This document shows positions 1-59,435 of a DNA stretch of 64,000 nucleotides, in pieces (within the stretch, counting starts at the first letter, position 1; every line of letters starts with the position of its first letter). The notes below the pieces were generated by a model. That model was not told the origin of the DNA. It saw only the letters and a program-made list of their open reading frames with translations, and ran no database searches. This DNA comes from Phylloscopus collybita. Taxonomy: Eukaryota; Chordata; Aves; Passeriformes; Phylloscopidae. Location of the stretch: the NCBI GenBank assembly GCA_027886175.1, contig JAJNNQ010000016.1, forward strand, positions 3,341,501-3,405,500, written 5' to 3'. Both the position numbers and the translations under genes were made by a program.

Positions 1-913
1 AAAAGTTCCTTTCTCTTAAGTAACTTTCAGTTTTCTCTATTATCATGTTCTGTGTGAGGATATAATTATGTTATTTTGGTAAAATGAGTAACACAAGTTA
101 CCTAGATTATTGTAGCTGCATGCCTGATACAGCTCTGTCCTGCTGTCAGATCATTTTGCTAATAAGTTCTGATTTCCCCATAAACGTGTGCTCCTCACAG
201 ATGTGTTCTCCTTGATAAGAAGAGGTGATCTTTGAGAACTGCATAGAATAACTTTATGCCTTTTGTAATCCTAAAGAAAATGAATTTATAGATGAGGTCT
301 CTTGCCTATGCACTGTCCTGAGCTATTGCTGCTTTGTCTTCTTCAGTTTCCTAATGTTGAAGAGCCTGGTCGTGTTTGTTTTTCTCTAAATTGCAGGAAC
401 AGAAACGCAGCAGTCAGCTAGTGAATAAAGATTTTGATTTGTCAACAGCAGCACAATTTAATTTCTGTTTAGATACCACTTGCACTGCTAGATAGAAAAC
501 TATATCATGTTTAATGAACCTCTGTAAATTGGAATTAGTACCTCTTGGAAGTAAAAAGACAGAAGAGAATCTTCAAGCCTTGCTTCAAGATCTATTGTTT
601 AGGAGACTTAAACCAAGATTTTTAATCTCCAAGAGAAACACTGAGTAGTTAAATGGTGTGTATATGCCATTTAATGTTGTGGCATTAAGCTGCAAAGGTA
701 GAAGTATTTCTAAAAAAGGAATGTGTCTTAAGCTTGGCCTAGGTGAGAATTCAGATAAAGGCACTGAAGATCTAAAGTACCTCTGGAATCAAACCATGTT
801 CCTTGTTGGGTACCTTTTTTGATCCAAGTCTTGCCACGGATGTGAGGTGGAAATTGTTTGATTTGCAGAAGTCTGAAAGTCTTTTTTTTTCCCCTTTTTG
901 TTTCCTTTTTAAG
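1..913 (+). other. STRAP intron, 5' part cut by window edge
   Basis: AT-rich sequence with no recognisable STRAP exon; the residues that should precede LWDRST are not encoded here in any frame. Confidence 0.7.
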
Positions 914-1051
914 CCTCTGGGACCGGAGTACCATGACTGAGGTGAAGTCACTAAATGTGGCAATGTCAGTGAGCAGCATGGAGTATGTTCCAGAAGGACA
1001 GATACTGGTGATAACCTATGGGAAGACTATTGCTTTTCATAGTGCAGAAAC
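914..1051 (+). CDS. STRAP: STRAP coding exon (first in window)
   Basis: The acceptor is a T-rich tract ending in AAG before 914 and the donor is GTGAGT at 1052. The first base completes a codon from the missing upstream exon, then the frame reads [14 protein letters not shown]. It holds the end of one WD blade (LWD) and the start of the next ([16 protein letters not shown]). The exon ends two bases into a Thr codon. Confidence 0.93.
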
Positions 1052-3402
1052 GTGAGTCCACAACTCCAGTTTTCACAGGTGGAGTAATGGGCTTCCTGGG
1101 GGTAAAAACTGGCTGTACAAGGCCAGAATCACCAAGCTGTCAAATCTGGCCTCTCTATGATGTTTCAAGAAAGGAAGTTGCATGCTTAAATATATGAAGT
1201 AGTTCTCTATGCCTGAGTTTTTGTTTTGCTTATTCTAAACTCATTTTTAACTTGACAAACGTGATTTGCAAGTATCAAAACTTGTTTCAGAAACTCTGTG
1301 GGGTTGTATTCTATTTCTGGTAAAAGCAGTTGAGATTAGTAGAATCAGAGTTCCCTTGCTCTCAGCATGCTTTTTTTTTGGTTTTTTTTGTTTAATATGA
1401 ACATTGTTAACAAACTTTTCTCCCTCAGTCTAGAGCAGATTAAATCATTTGAAGCACCTGCTACAATCAATTCTGCATCGCTTCACCCTGCGAAGGAATG
1501 TTTGGTGGCAGGTGGTGAAGATTTTAAACTCTATAAATATGACTATAATACAGGAGAAGAATTAGGTATGTTTGTCTCCTATAATCATAAAGGAGCTTGA
1601 AATAGGTATTAATAAAACAGTGACCAGTAAATGAAACTGTTGTGCTCAGATGAGGTTTTAGCATAGCATGCTGTGCAAGAGGATGATGAAAAGGTATATA
1701 ATCAGTTTTTGGTATCTCAGTAGACCTAATATTATTCTAGAACTAATTAAAACATCCATTCAACAATTCTTCACCTATTTAAAAAAAATTCTCATTCTGT
1801 ATTGCTATAACAGCTGTATGTTAAATTGTCATGCTGTTCATTAGATGTGTCGGTTACAACATTTTGTGAAAAATACGATGTGTTGGCCAGATTTGTTTCA
1901 AAAAAAGCCTATTTTCTTACTAATGCATTCCTCATTTAAAATTGTTTGTGGAAGGAGTGCTTGAAGGAGCAGAGCATGTGTACTCCATGCTGCTGGTTTG
2001 CTTTGCAGTTTTTGTCTAAGAGTAGCTAAACACCTTTTTCCTTTTAGTTAATGAAACATTAGTATCTTGCCTGAAGTAGCCATTGCTGACATGCCCATTC
2101 ATGGAAACTCGGTTGTGTATCAGAAACTGATCAGTTTGTAGTTAAATTTCAGTTGTTGGCTGAAATTTGAAATTGATGGTCTTGTTCCCTTCAGAATCTT
2201 ACAAAGGGCACTTTGGCCCCATTCACTGCGTGAGATTTAGCCCCGACGGAGAGTTATATGCAAGTGGCTCTGAGGATGGCACACTAAGGCTGTGGCAGAC
2301 AACAGTAGGGAAAACCTATGGCCTTTGGAAGTGTGTAGTTCCTGGTAAGTGTGTGTGCTTGGTGCTGCTGAAACTTGGCAACTCTCTGTGCACTTTTCTG
2401 AAGTGATATCAGTGGTAAACACTGAGTTTCATGTAGTAACTCCTGTCTTCTGAGGGTTTCTGAGCTACTCAAATCTGTTAGATTGAAGGATGTACTTTTG
2501 TAGCTGTCATGTAAACAATTAACATCACACCTGTAAGCTTTTTGAATATAGACACTTTGTGGGTATTTAAGCCAAGAGCCTGATTCATTTTTATGTTAAA
2601 GGGTGTGTGATACCACTTTTATAATTCTGGAAGAGAGACCTCTAGAAAGAAGTGTGGATGGTAGTTTTATTTTATATTGTACTCTGGTTCTTTCAGCTTG
2701 GGGAGAGGGAAGCAATAACTACACATGGATATTCATTAATAGAATTGCTTGCTCAAGTGTTTCTCCTCAACACTGAATTAAAGGAAATTACTTTTGGGGA
2801 GGGGGGTTTGTCTCTTTTGTTTTATTTTGGGTCTTTTTGGTTTTGGGGAGGGGTTTGGGGGTTTTTTTGGGGTTTTTTTTAATTAAGGTAGGTGAAACTG
2901 AAGGTATTGACTGTTTGTTTTTCTGCTCTTTCTCTACAGAAGAGGAGAATGCAGAAGCAGCAAAAGCAAGAACTACCCTTCCAGGAACTGCAGAGGAGGA
3001 AATAGGTAATGAACTGAACTGTTAGCTTCAACTGCCTCAGTATTAAAAGATAGTCAGGATGATGATAGCATTCCTTAGTATGGAAGAAGTACTTTCCTCA
3101 AGTGCTTTCTGGTATTTTTCACTCTTTTCAAAAGATGTTTGAATGCACTTGCCTGATGTTGATTATGTGGTGTCAGACTGGTGACTGGAGCTGTGCAGGC
3201 AGAACAGATGGGGTAGAACAGCTGGATCAGGATGAATGGGAAAACAAACTGAACTGGTCTCTTTAAGCAATCGCTGCAACATTTCTTTGGTTCGTGTATC
3301 TGAAATGAAGTTAAATAACACCCTTCTCCTTCAGTTGCAGAAGAGATTGCCTCTGAAAACTCAGATACAGTGTACAGCTCAACTCCTGAAGTGAAAGCCT
3401 GA
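914..3402 (+). CDS. STRAP: STRAP, serine/threonine kinase receptor-associated protein; 3' five coding exons, 5' end outside window
   Basis: WD40-repeat scaffold protein. By family knowledge it is part of the SMN complex that assembles spliceosomal snRNPs, and it binds TGF-beta receptors and SMAD7. Exons 914-1051, 1429-1565, 2195-2344, 2940-3005 and 3335-3402 join in frame into 186 codons including the stop; the human protein is about 350 residues, so this is roughly the C-terminal half. Diagnostic strings are [62 protein letters not shown] and [12 protein letters not shown], all near-identical to mammalian STRAP. WD repeats end in the LWD and LRLWQ motifs, and an acidic EEE-rich tail follows ending in PEVKA. 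All introns have GT-AG ends. Upstream exons lie before base 1. DERA follows downstream in the same orientation, as in other vertebrates. Confidence 0.96.
1429..1565 (+). CDS. STRAP: STRAP coding exon
   Basis: Acceptor CCCTCAG before 1429 and donor GTATGT at 1566. It reads [20 protein letters not shown], then [18 protein letters not shown]. It ends one base into a Glu codon and continues exactly in the next exon. An open frame that starts upstream at 1367 is only read-through of the T-rich tract before the acceptor. Confidence 0.95.
2195..2344 (+). CDS. STRAP: STRAP coding exon (last WD blade)
   Basis: Acceptor CCCTTCAG and donor GTAAGT at 2345. It encodes [19 protein letters not shown], then [16 protein letters not shown] and GKTYGLWKC. 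This is a textbook WD40 blade with GH and W-Q ends, and the most conserved part of STRAP. Confidence 0.96.
2845..2872 (+). other. Intronic G-quadruplex motif, sense strand of STRAP
   Basis: Four G runs at 2845-2848, 2850-2853, 2857-2861 and 2869-2872 have loops of 1, 3 and 7 bases, which fits the classical G4 pattern. It would be present in STRAP pre-mRNA about 70 bases before the acceptor at 2939. Confidence 0.6.
2940..3005 (+). CDS. STRAP: STRAP coding exon (acidic linker)
   Basis: Acceptor TCTCTACAG and donor GTAATG at 3006. The 66-nt exon encodes a low-complexity stretch beginning [13 protein letters not shown] and ending AEEEI. This part of the STRAP tail is poorly conserved, so the assignment rests on matched phase at both ends and on position. 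A G-rich tract lies just upstream in the intron. Confidence 0.88.
   Translation, partial: KRRMQKQQKQELPFQELQRRK
3335..3402 (+). CDS. STRAP: STRAP terminal coding exon
   Basis: Acceptor CTCCTTCAG. It reads [10 protein letters not shown] (identical to the EIASENSD core of mammalian STRAP) and ends STPEVKA followed by TGA at 3400-3402; the human end is APDVKA. Confidence 0.94.
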
Positions 3403-3915
3403 TTACTGCAGCTGTTATGTGACACATGGACATGCGAGACTAAATCAAGTGAGCAGTGACAGACAGCAGCCTTCCAGAGTGCGCTCCCCCCGAGGGGCAA
3501 AGATGGGCAGTAATTGATGGGAATGCGGTGGAACTGGCTAGGTGTTGTCTGTAAGAGAACTGAGCATCCAAATAAAAACCCAAAAGACAAGTAGTAGAGT
3601 TCTGCTGGCTTTTTGGCATGACTGCCTACTGTCTTTTCAAAGAAGCGTGCAAGCCAAGATCCAGTCTCTCCAATCTCAATTAGACTCATTGTAGTGTGTT
3701 TTCATTATTACGAAGAAGAGATACAATGGCTTTTACTTCTTTTTTTTTTTTTTTTTTTTTTTTCTCCTCCTCTTGAAAGTTGGAAAAATTGGCTCTAGTT
3801 GAAAAGAAGGGATTATGTACTTAAAAGTATTTGGTTCGGGTTTTGTTTCATTGTATGCTGCTTCTGAATGTTTAACTGTTTTCAGTTGTCTAAATAAAAT
3901 GCCTCTCCAAACTCG
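3403..3915 (+). other. STRAP: STRAP 3' UTR (inferred)
   Basis: Two AATAAA signals follow the stop, at 3571-3576 and 3893-3898. The second is followed by a GT-rich stretch and marks the likely main end near 3,915. A run of 24 T at 3740-3763 sits inside. The end point is inferred from the signal only. Confidence 0.6.
3893..3898 (+). promoter_or_regulatory. STRAP distal poly(A) signal AATAAA
   Basis: Canonical hexamer 491 bases after the STRAP stop. A second canonical hexamer at 3571-3576 could give a shorter 3' UTR. Confidence 0.6.
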
Positions 3916-6005
3916 TACGTTACTTTTGAGCGTTGGGTTCATGAAATGGAAAAGCCCACCACATTAATCACGTAATCCTTGGCATCTTGGGTTTGTACTG
4001 TACAGAGAGAAAGCAAAAGAATGTTTTAGCGTTGGTACAGAGGGGTGGCAAGTTCTTTGATCTGTAAGCTTTGTGTCTTTTTTTTTTATTCTTTGAAGTT
4101 TGAATGTAAACATATGAGTCTCTAAAAAGAAAAAAACGGTGAAAACTCCTAAATTAAACGTGCTGCCTGAAGTATTTGGTTGTACATGAAAATATCAGAG
4201 GCTGGCTGCAAATCTGTGTAAAGCTTGGGTTTAGTCCTCCAGACTGGATCAAAAAGTTACTCTTTCAAGGTTACAAATCATATTTTCTTCATTAAAGAAA
4301 ATAATTGCCATTCTTCCACTTGTCATTTCCTTTAATGTTATGCTGAAAGCTTTACATAATACATTCTGTCTGGTAAGAAGAAAGTTAGAGGTATATTTAG
4401 TCACACACCTTTTTATTTTTTTGTATTCATACGTTCCCTTACTGTCCTGTTTGCCTATTTGAATTTTATTCTAAAATCAAGCAACTCTGATTTACAGCTA
4501 AATGGTTCAGTCTGGCTAATTCCACTAAGGCTGATGAGGGCTCCATATCTAGTACTTGAGCACAAAAAATGTATTTTACAAATTGGATGTGTTTAAAATG
4601 AGGAGCTTGGGACAACTTGCCCCACGGTGAAACTTCTTGGGTGCTGTGGGTTTTATTCCATGTTTGCATGGAATTTCACAGAGAGGTCTGGAATAGAATC
4701 TCAGAATTGTTTAGCTGGGGAAAAAAATCCTTACCAGCAAGTTCAATTGTTAACCTAGTTGTTCCCAAGTTCACCAGAAAACCATGTCCCTCATTCTGCA
4801 TTACACCTTGCTCTGGGATGCATAAAAGTGGAACAGCTCATAGTCATAAAAACCTAATATTTGGTAATGGCTACTACAGTACTGGAAGAAATGAAAAAAA
4901 AAAAAAGTATCAGCAAAACCCAGGTTTAATATTAAGTAATTGGACAACAAAGTTTGTTGGCAAGATTCGCTCTGCTACTTACAGGACAGTTAAGACACCA
5001 AGGAAAAACAAGCAACAACAAAACTGAACAAAATCCAGGCAGTCAGAACAGAAATGAACTGAGAGCTGGCTAGAGGGATGTGTGTGTATAGTGAGGGCAA
5101 GGATCAAAAGGAATAAGGCCTAAAAGCTTAACAGCACCCACCCTGAACAGTGATGTTAACTTCTGCCTTAAACATAACAATTTTACAGAGGAACAATATT
5201 TAACTTACACCTAACTTAGAACTTGATCGTAATTTAACAGAGGAATAACACTTTAAAGCATTTAACCTAATTTAGGACTTAACCCTACTTACAAGCCTAA
5301 CTTACCTAGGACATCTAAGGTAACAGTGTGTCATCCCAGACACAGTTAGGGTCGGCACTTTGTTTGTGTGTTAACAGGGATGTGATGTCATTTGGGCAAG
5401 AAAAATAATTTCCAATGCTGTTCATATAGAAAACGAGACAACAGCAGTTGCTGGAAGCAGACAGTGTTTCTGATGAGCTCAATAGGACCTTAGCCCAGTG
5501 CTGTTAGTCAAGGCCAAGGCATCACAAGCATTTCTTAGATGACAGTGTGGCCTGGGAAAGGGGGGGAGGAGGATGCACCACCACAAGTACTTGAAAGCTT
5601 GTAATTTTTGGACTGCTTTGATGGGTCCTGAAGTACCCAGTGCAAATGGTATATACTTCTAGAGTGACTGCTGTCTTTCAAACCATTGCTCCTCAAAGCA
5701 CACCTGGTTTTGGTATGGGAAAAGCAAAAATGAAAAACGTCCTCCAAGTTTCAGAGTTATGGCCCTTTCCTGCTTTACCTGATGCTGTTGTGAGTTTGGG
5801 GTTTCTCTAAGGTGGAAACTGTTTCCTCTAAACACCAACATTAACAATGTACAAATTTTTCATGAGACTTTGTGTCATTTTTCCAGATCTGGAAAAAAAA
5901 AGGCCATGAAGTTTTCAGTGGCTTAGTCACCAGAATTTCATTCTGCAGGCACGACTAGAAGCTTTTCAGGTTGGTGGCTCTATTGACTCCGTGTCCACAA
6001 ATGGA
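3916..6005. other. STRAP-DERA intergenic region
   Basis: No gene seen. It holds scattered A/T homopolymers and, at about 5,150-5,310, a degenerate cluster of TTAACCTAA-like and ACTTA words. The open frame at 4617-5027 shows no recognisable domain and has low-complexity content. Confidence 0.6.
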
Positions 6006-6466
6006 ATATCTGTGCACTTCCAAAGGAATGGAATATCCATGTACGTCCAAAGGAACGGGATATCCATGAACAGAATATCCATGTACCTCCAGAGGAAGGG
6101 AATATCCATGAACTGGATGGGATATCCATGTAAGTCCAGAGGAACAGGATATCCATGAATGGGATATCCATGTACCTCCAGAGGAAGGGAATATCCATGA
6201 ACGGGATAGCCATGTACCTTCAGAGGAATGGGATATCCATGAACCTCCAGAGGAAGGGAATATTCATAAACAGAATGTCCATGTAGCTCCAGACAAACAA
6301 AATATCCATGTACCTCCGGAGGAACGGGATATCCACATACCTCCAAAGGAGCAGGATATCCATCAACAGAATGTCCATGTGCCTCCGGAGGAACGGGATA
6401 TCCAGGAACAGAATATCCATGTGCCTCCAGAGGAACGGGACATCCATGTAGCTCTAGAAGAAAGGA
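6006..6466. repeat. Minisatellite of mixed 27-bp and 15-bp units
   Basis: Twenty head-to-tail units cover 461 bp: thirteen of 27 bp, six of 15 bp and one of 20 bp. Each begins ATATCCATG or a variant. The long unit continues with TACCTCCAGAGGAACGGG and the short unit with AACGGG or AACAGA. Long and short units often alternate, so a higher-order 42-bp period shows in places. Because 27 and 15 are multiples of three, frames stay open on both strands; the 20-bp unit (fifth) breaks the plus frame. The array ends within a few bases of the DERA CpG island. Confidence 0.93.
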
Positions 6467-6655
6467 ACATGCCCGCAGCTGCCGCCGCAGCAGGGCCGAG
6501 GGCTGTGCGCGCCTTGCCCGGCTCGTTCCCCACGTGGCGCGGAGCTCCGCGCCCGGGGCGGCCCCGCCGCTTCCTGCCCGTGCGGGGCGGGGCGGGCCCG
6601 GCGGGGCCGAAGTCTGCCCGCCCCGGCCGGGCCGCGGGGGCGGAGATCACGGGCC

Positions 6656-54387
<47,732 letters not shown>

Positions 54388-55040
54388 ACACAAAACCAAC
54401 TCAGGATTACTTTTACAAAAGAGGTGTTTAAGCAAACAGCACTCAGAAGCCTTCTGACAACCAAGTGCACATGATAGAATTAAAGCCCTAATTCTCCCTT
54501 CTTCATATTTTATGGTATTTAAAAATATGCTCAAGCCCGCTGGTTGTACTTGATCCAAAAGCAGAAAAACGTGGCATTTCTGAAATAGTTAAATAGTTAA
54601 TACATACAGATTTGCAAAGTTAATCTTGCAAAGTTCCTCAGACCAGCCTGAAAAGCTCATTAAAGGCAACACTGAAATACCATGAAAAAGATTTAGGTGG
54701 CCTGGTAACACTTTGCAGTCGCAGAATATGAAATATCTGTGGAATGTTTCAGATTGCTAATTAAGAGCTACCAATCTTGGAATAGATTTTCCATTGACCT
54801 CAGACAAAATCTTCTGGCACAGATGTGTTGCACTATTAATTGTTCTGTTGATTCAGTTTCAACCATTGTAACGGGAAAGAAGAGTGAAACTTGGCTATTG
54901 CTTCTCTTTTAGAAAATGTCTTCTGTAGGGGAAAAAAAAAAAAAAAGGCAACCAGACCTCTTTTATTTTTTTGTATTTTCCCCCCCAAACTTGGGCACAG
55001 ACATCCATATTTAGACCCTTGAATAAAAGTGGCTTGATTT
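54388..55040 (+). other. DERA: DERA 3' UTR (inferred)
   Basis: Possible poly(A) signals are ATTAAA at 54479-54484 and AATAAA at 55022-55027. A further AATAAA at 56751-56756 could mark a longer form. The true end cannot be fixed from sequence. Confidence 0.45.
55022..55027 (+). promoter_or_regulatory. Candidate DERA poly(A) signal AATAAA
   Basis: First canonical hexamer after the DERA stop, 635 bases downstream. ATTAAA at 54479 is a nearer variant. Confidence 0.45.
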
Positions 55041-57063
55041 CTAGAACAGCTGAGTATCCACAGTTGCTCCTGAAGTTAATGGGAGCTCTGGGTGATCAGA
55101 ACAACTGAAAATCAAGCAGTCTCTATATAGGTGCCTAACTATGCATTCAGGGGCCTATTTTTAGGCATTTCACTCTTAAATTTTTAGTCTAACTTGCTTA
55201 GAAGCTCCAATTCCTGTCTCCTGTCATTCTAAAACACATTCATGCAAATCTTTCCATTTTAATGTAGGGGGGGGTTTGACTGTCAGTTCGCAGGTGTCAC
55301 TGCTAGGCTGGCTGAACTTCAACTTTGCCATTCCAAAAGAAATACTTTAATTTAAAAGATCATCTGAATTGTCTCCTATAGGGGGTTTAATGCTTTAATG
55401 TAAAAAAAAAGAAAAAAAAGAAAAAAGTGCTTTTTCAGAGCACATTAAGAACAGTACTCAAATCACCAACACTTTTGAATATCAGACTGGAGTTAGTAGA
55501 TTCATTATATCAGAACTGCATTCTGCTCACTAACCAGAGTTGTACTAAAAACTTAATTATCTTATCATCATGACTAGTCTCACTGACTTAAGTAGGTCTC
55601 ATCATGGAAGTAAGAGGAGGAGGAGGATTTTGCTGTAAATCAAGCTACAAGGTGCATTTATTACAAAGAGATTTATTGTAAAGATAATAACTCTGTTATT
55701 TATCTGGCTGTACCACCTGGATCACTAGAGTGCTACAAAACACCTTGGACAGATAGGAAAGCTGATTAAGAAAAAAAAAATCAAGAAGAAGAACATATAC
55801 AGAAAGCAAAATCCTACATGAAGTGCTCAGGATTAAAAGTGGGCCTTAATTTCTCAGGAAATAGTTCATCCAAGGCTTTCAGTCTTTCTCTGCTTTAGGT
55901 CTCAGCACAGAAGGTGAGGCTGAGCTGTGACTCTGTTTTCAGGTTTGTTTTCCTGAAAATTTCCTGAAAATGGCCCATTTTTGCCATGAGTTTTCCTTCT
56001 GATTTCGCTGCCAATTTCGTCAAGGAAAAATCCAGGTGCCTCCTGCATAGGGAAGGGAAAATTCTGCTGCTGAGCTTTCAGAAACACAGAGCCTCTTACA
56101 AGAAGTCAGCTCCCACCAGGTTTTTGCCAGTCTGACCCTCTGCCGTGCCCTCCCAGCCACCACACACTGGATTTTGTTGCTCAAACTCTCTAAAAGTTAT
56201 TAAATGTTATCAATGTCCAAACTTTCATAGCAGGAAGTAATGCCACTCGCAAACCAAACTTTTTTGTTGTCGGTTGTCTTTTGGACATTTGGGGTGAAGA
56301 CAGAAGCTGGTTTTTTTGGAGATGCTTTGCTTTCTAGGTGGAGGACTCTGTGCAGTTCCTTAAAATTAATGGAGATCCAACTTTGCCACCTCAGTGTGTC
56401 AGGTGGGTCCCTGAGAACAGCCTCCCTGTCTCCACGGGAACTGTGTTGATGGCAGAAATTGCCAGGAGGAATTCTGTCGACAGTTTGGATGTGCACATGG
56501 GCTGCTGGTGGTGACTTCGGGGGTGGAAGCTCTCTTTGCACAGGGAGAGGTCCCTGAAGAGTTGAGGATTGCCACTTCCTTTCTCCATGAACGTTGAGAA
56601 CACACCTATGTGAAATACTGTGCGACTCCAAGCCAACCACTGTTTTCAGAGAAGCTGGATTGCAATGTAGTTTATACTTTTTTTTTTCTGCCGAAAACTT
56701 TTGTCAAAAAAAAGAAAAAAAAAAATTAACAGAGTCTGTAAACACATCCAAATAAAGATGATTCTGGTTTGAGGGTTGTTCTTTTTCGAGGAATGATCAG
56801 GAAGCTCAGTGTTTCAGAGCAACTGGCTGTCTGTGTTAAACTCCTTGGTGATTCAAGTTATATTCACATTGTCTGTGGGCCACCAACACAACCCAGACCC
56901 TTTTCTCTCACCCTTCCTGCAGAAGCTGCTGGCACTAGCCAAGAGTTACTCTGTGGACAGCCCTGGATGATGGGCTGGGGGTGTCATGAGGAGCAGCAAG
57001 GGACTGGGCTGGGAGCGGGGAATGAGGCTTATCCAAAGGAACTCTCCAGGAGGCTGCTGCCAC

Positions 57064-57299
57064 CTGAGCAGATATGGGATCCATCCTGGGATGAGGCAGG
57101 GCTGGAGGCCAGCTGAGCAGGTCTGGGATCCATCCTGGGGTGAGGCAAGGATGGAGGCCAGCTGAGCAGGTCTGGGATCCATCCTGGGATGAGGCAGGGA
57201 TGGAGGCCAGCTGAGCAGGTCTGGGATCCATCCTGGGATGAGGCAGGGATGGAGGCCAGCTGAGCAGGTCTGGGATCCATCCTGGGGTGAGGCAGCCAG
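57064..57299. repeat. 49-bp minisatellite, about 4.8 copies
   Basis: Units start CTGAGCAGGTCTGGGATCCA at 57064, 57113, 57162, 57211 and 57260, and most end GGATGGAGGCCAG; the last is truncated. As 49 is not a multiple of three, each unit shifts frame, and all three minus-strand frames stay open across the array. Confidence 0.94.
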
Positions 57300-58795
57300 C
57301 TGAGCTGAGTGGGATTGCTGGGCAGGGCCAGAAGCATTCCTGGGCTGGTGCCAGCACTGAGCCAAATTCTGGGACTCCCAGAAGTTCTAAGCTGAGGATG
57401 AAACTGGTGTGGCAGGATCTCCATTCCCACCCACAAGGAGCTGGGAATGCTGGTAGTGTGGGCTCCCAGGCTTGCTACCCTTCACCCTAACCCTTCACTG
57501 CCCTTTTTCCCACCTTTCCCATCTTTCTTCCTGCTGGCCAGTTGCTGCTCTTCAGCTGAAGCTGGTGGAGGCTGCAGGCAGCGTGTGAGCACCTGAACTC
57601 CTGGGAAGTGTGCAGCTCCGTCGCTGCACAGACTCAGGGAAAAGTTCAGATTTAGTTCTGTGCTTCAGGCCATTAGCAGAGGAACAGGCAATTATGCACT
57701 CGTGTCTAAATATATTTCAGAGTGTAGCATATGTTTTGTGCAAGTCAGTCTTGTATACTAATTTATTATTTTTATAACACTTATTCATTTAGGATTTTAA
57801 ATAGCTTCATTTTGTAGACCACATTACTTTGCAAAGAAGAGGATAAATTCAAGAAGAAAGTAAAGTAGAAGCTGCAAATCTAGAATATTCTGCATCAGCT
57901 TATTTACTAGAAGAGGGAATTGGGAGAGAGGGTAAGCTTTTTTCCTGGTTTGTAGGAAACAAAGATATTAAATAGTAATTACATGTGAAGTGCACATATC
58001 AGCTGGGGCAAGTAATACTTTGATATCTTTATTTCATCAGTCATATAAGTTCATTCTTTCATTTCCTTTGTGAAGCAGGGAACATGCATTATATACCATA
58101 GCACAAGCCACTGAGACAGAAAAAACTGATCTACTTTTAATTTTATTTTGCTCAGTTGGAACTTTGGCTCCTTGCCTCTCCTGGGGAGAAAAAAAAAAAC
58201 AAAACCCCACGAACAACAACAGCAAGTTTTATCCAAATCTTGGTGAGCTTTTGCTGAAATCACAGCTGGATATGTGTTGTGTGGGGTAGGAGTAAAAGGA
58301 AGGAACTGGTTTTATTTAGGTGCAACCTGCCCAGGAGAGAAAGAATATTGTCCTTCTGGTCAGTCCTTATGTAACAGGGCAAGCAGAGAGAAGAGTATTA
58401 TAATGTAAAGACACCACTGGTAAAATTACTGATTGCCTTTTGCTATTAAAGTCCCAGAAAGTCAGAACAATGCTAAATTAAGAGGTGAGAAGACTTAGAA
58501 AGAAACACCAATAACGTTTGCAGCCCTTGCACTCCCTAAAAGCAGGAGTAAGCGAGTGATGGCTGCAGAAAAATACAGCAGAGCTTTCTTGAGGCATGAA
58601 AGTTTCAGATCTCTGAGATCACAGGGAGTGTTTGAAAACACTGAGTTGAGGAAGCATAAATTTAAAATTGCTTCTTTAGCTGAGATGAAAACAAAGGGCT
58701 TTTAAAGCAATGTTAACAAAATGAGGAAGCCATACTGGAAATGACTACACTTGTTTTTTCAAGTCTTTCTTTCTGTATGGATGGAGTAGAGGAAT

Positions 58796-59190
58796 CACAG
58801 AATCACAGAATGGGTCAGGTTGGAAGGGCCATGGCTGGCCCAATCTCTCTGTTTCAGCAGGGCCATCCCAGAGCACATAGCACAGGGTTGTGTCCAGAGG
58901 GTTCTGGGATGTCCCCAGTGAGGGAGACTCCACAGTTTCTCTAGGCAATCTGCTCAATGCTCAACCACTGCACAGGAAAGCTCCTCCTCATGTTCATGTA
59001 GAACTTCCAGAGCATCAGTTTCTGCCTCTTGTTTTCTTGTCCTCTTGTCCTCTTGCTGGGCTCCACCGAGCAGATCCTGGCCCATTCTCTGACACTCTGC
59101 CTTCAGATTTTGATAGACATTGATGAGGTCTCCTCTCAGTCTCCTCTTCCTGAGGCTGAAGAGGCCCTTTGCAGGCTCAGCTGGTGGAGA
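58796..59190 (-). mobile_element. CR1 LINE, 3' fragment, - strand
   Basis: Begins with the reverse complement of the CR1 tail: AATCACAGAATCACAGAATG then GGTCAGGTTGGAAGGGCCAT. Continues with GAGGTCTCCTCTCAGTCTCC and CCTGAGGCTGAAGAGGCCC, both CR1 words. The 5' limit near 59,190 is approximate. Confidence 0.92.
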
Positions 59191-59435
59191 TGGCCATCAT
59201 CTCTATACACCACAGTAACCAAACCCTAAGATGGATGATGATTTACCCAGAAGGATGAGGGAAAGTTTCATAACCTGATTTTTCCATTCCAGTAACAGCA
59301 TGAGCTCCGCTTTTATTCAAAATCTTGAAGAAGTTCTCACCTCTTTGCTAGTCAGAAGACAAGCAAGGGAGCAAAGCAGCCAACCAGTTCCCTCCCTGTG
59401 TGTGCCAAGGCTGTTTTGGTGATGCCATGGGTTGG

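Noticed and set aside
3075..3689. 204-codon minus-strand open frame over STRAP's last exon and 3' UTR
   Set aside because: It is antisense to the STRAP terminal exon and UTR, has no recognisable domain, and is explained by chance over the coding exon.
56200..56640. 146-codon minus-strand open frame after DERA
   Set aside because: No homology recognised and no promoter or splice signals; chance is likely in this stop-poor stretch.
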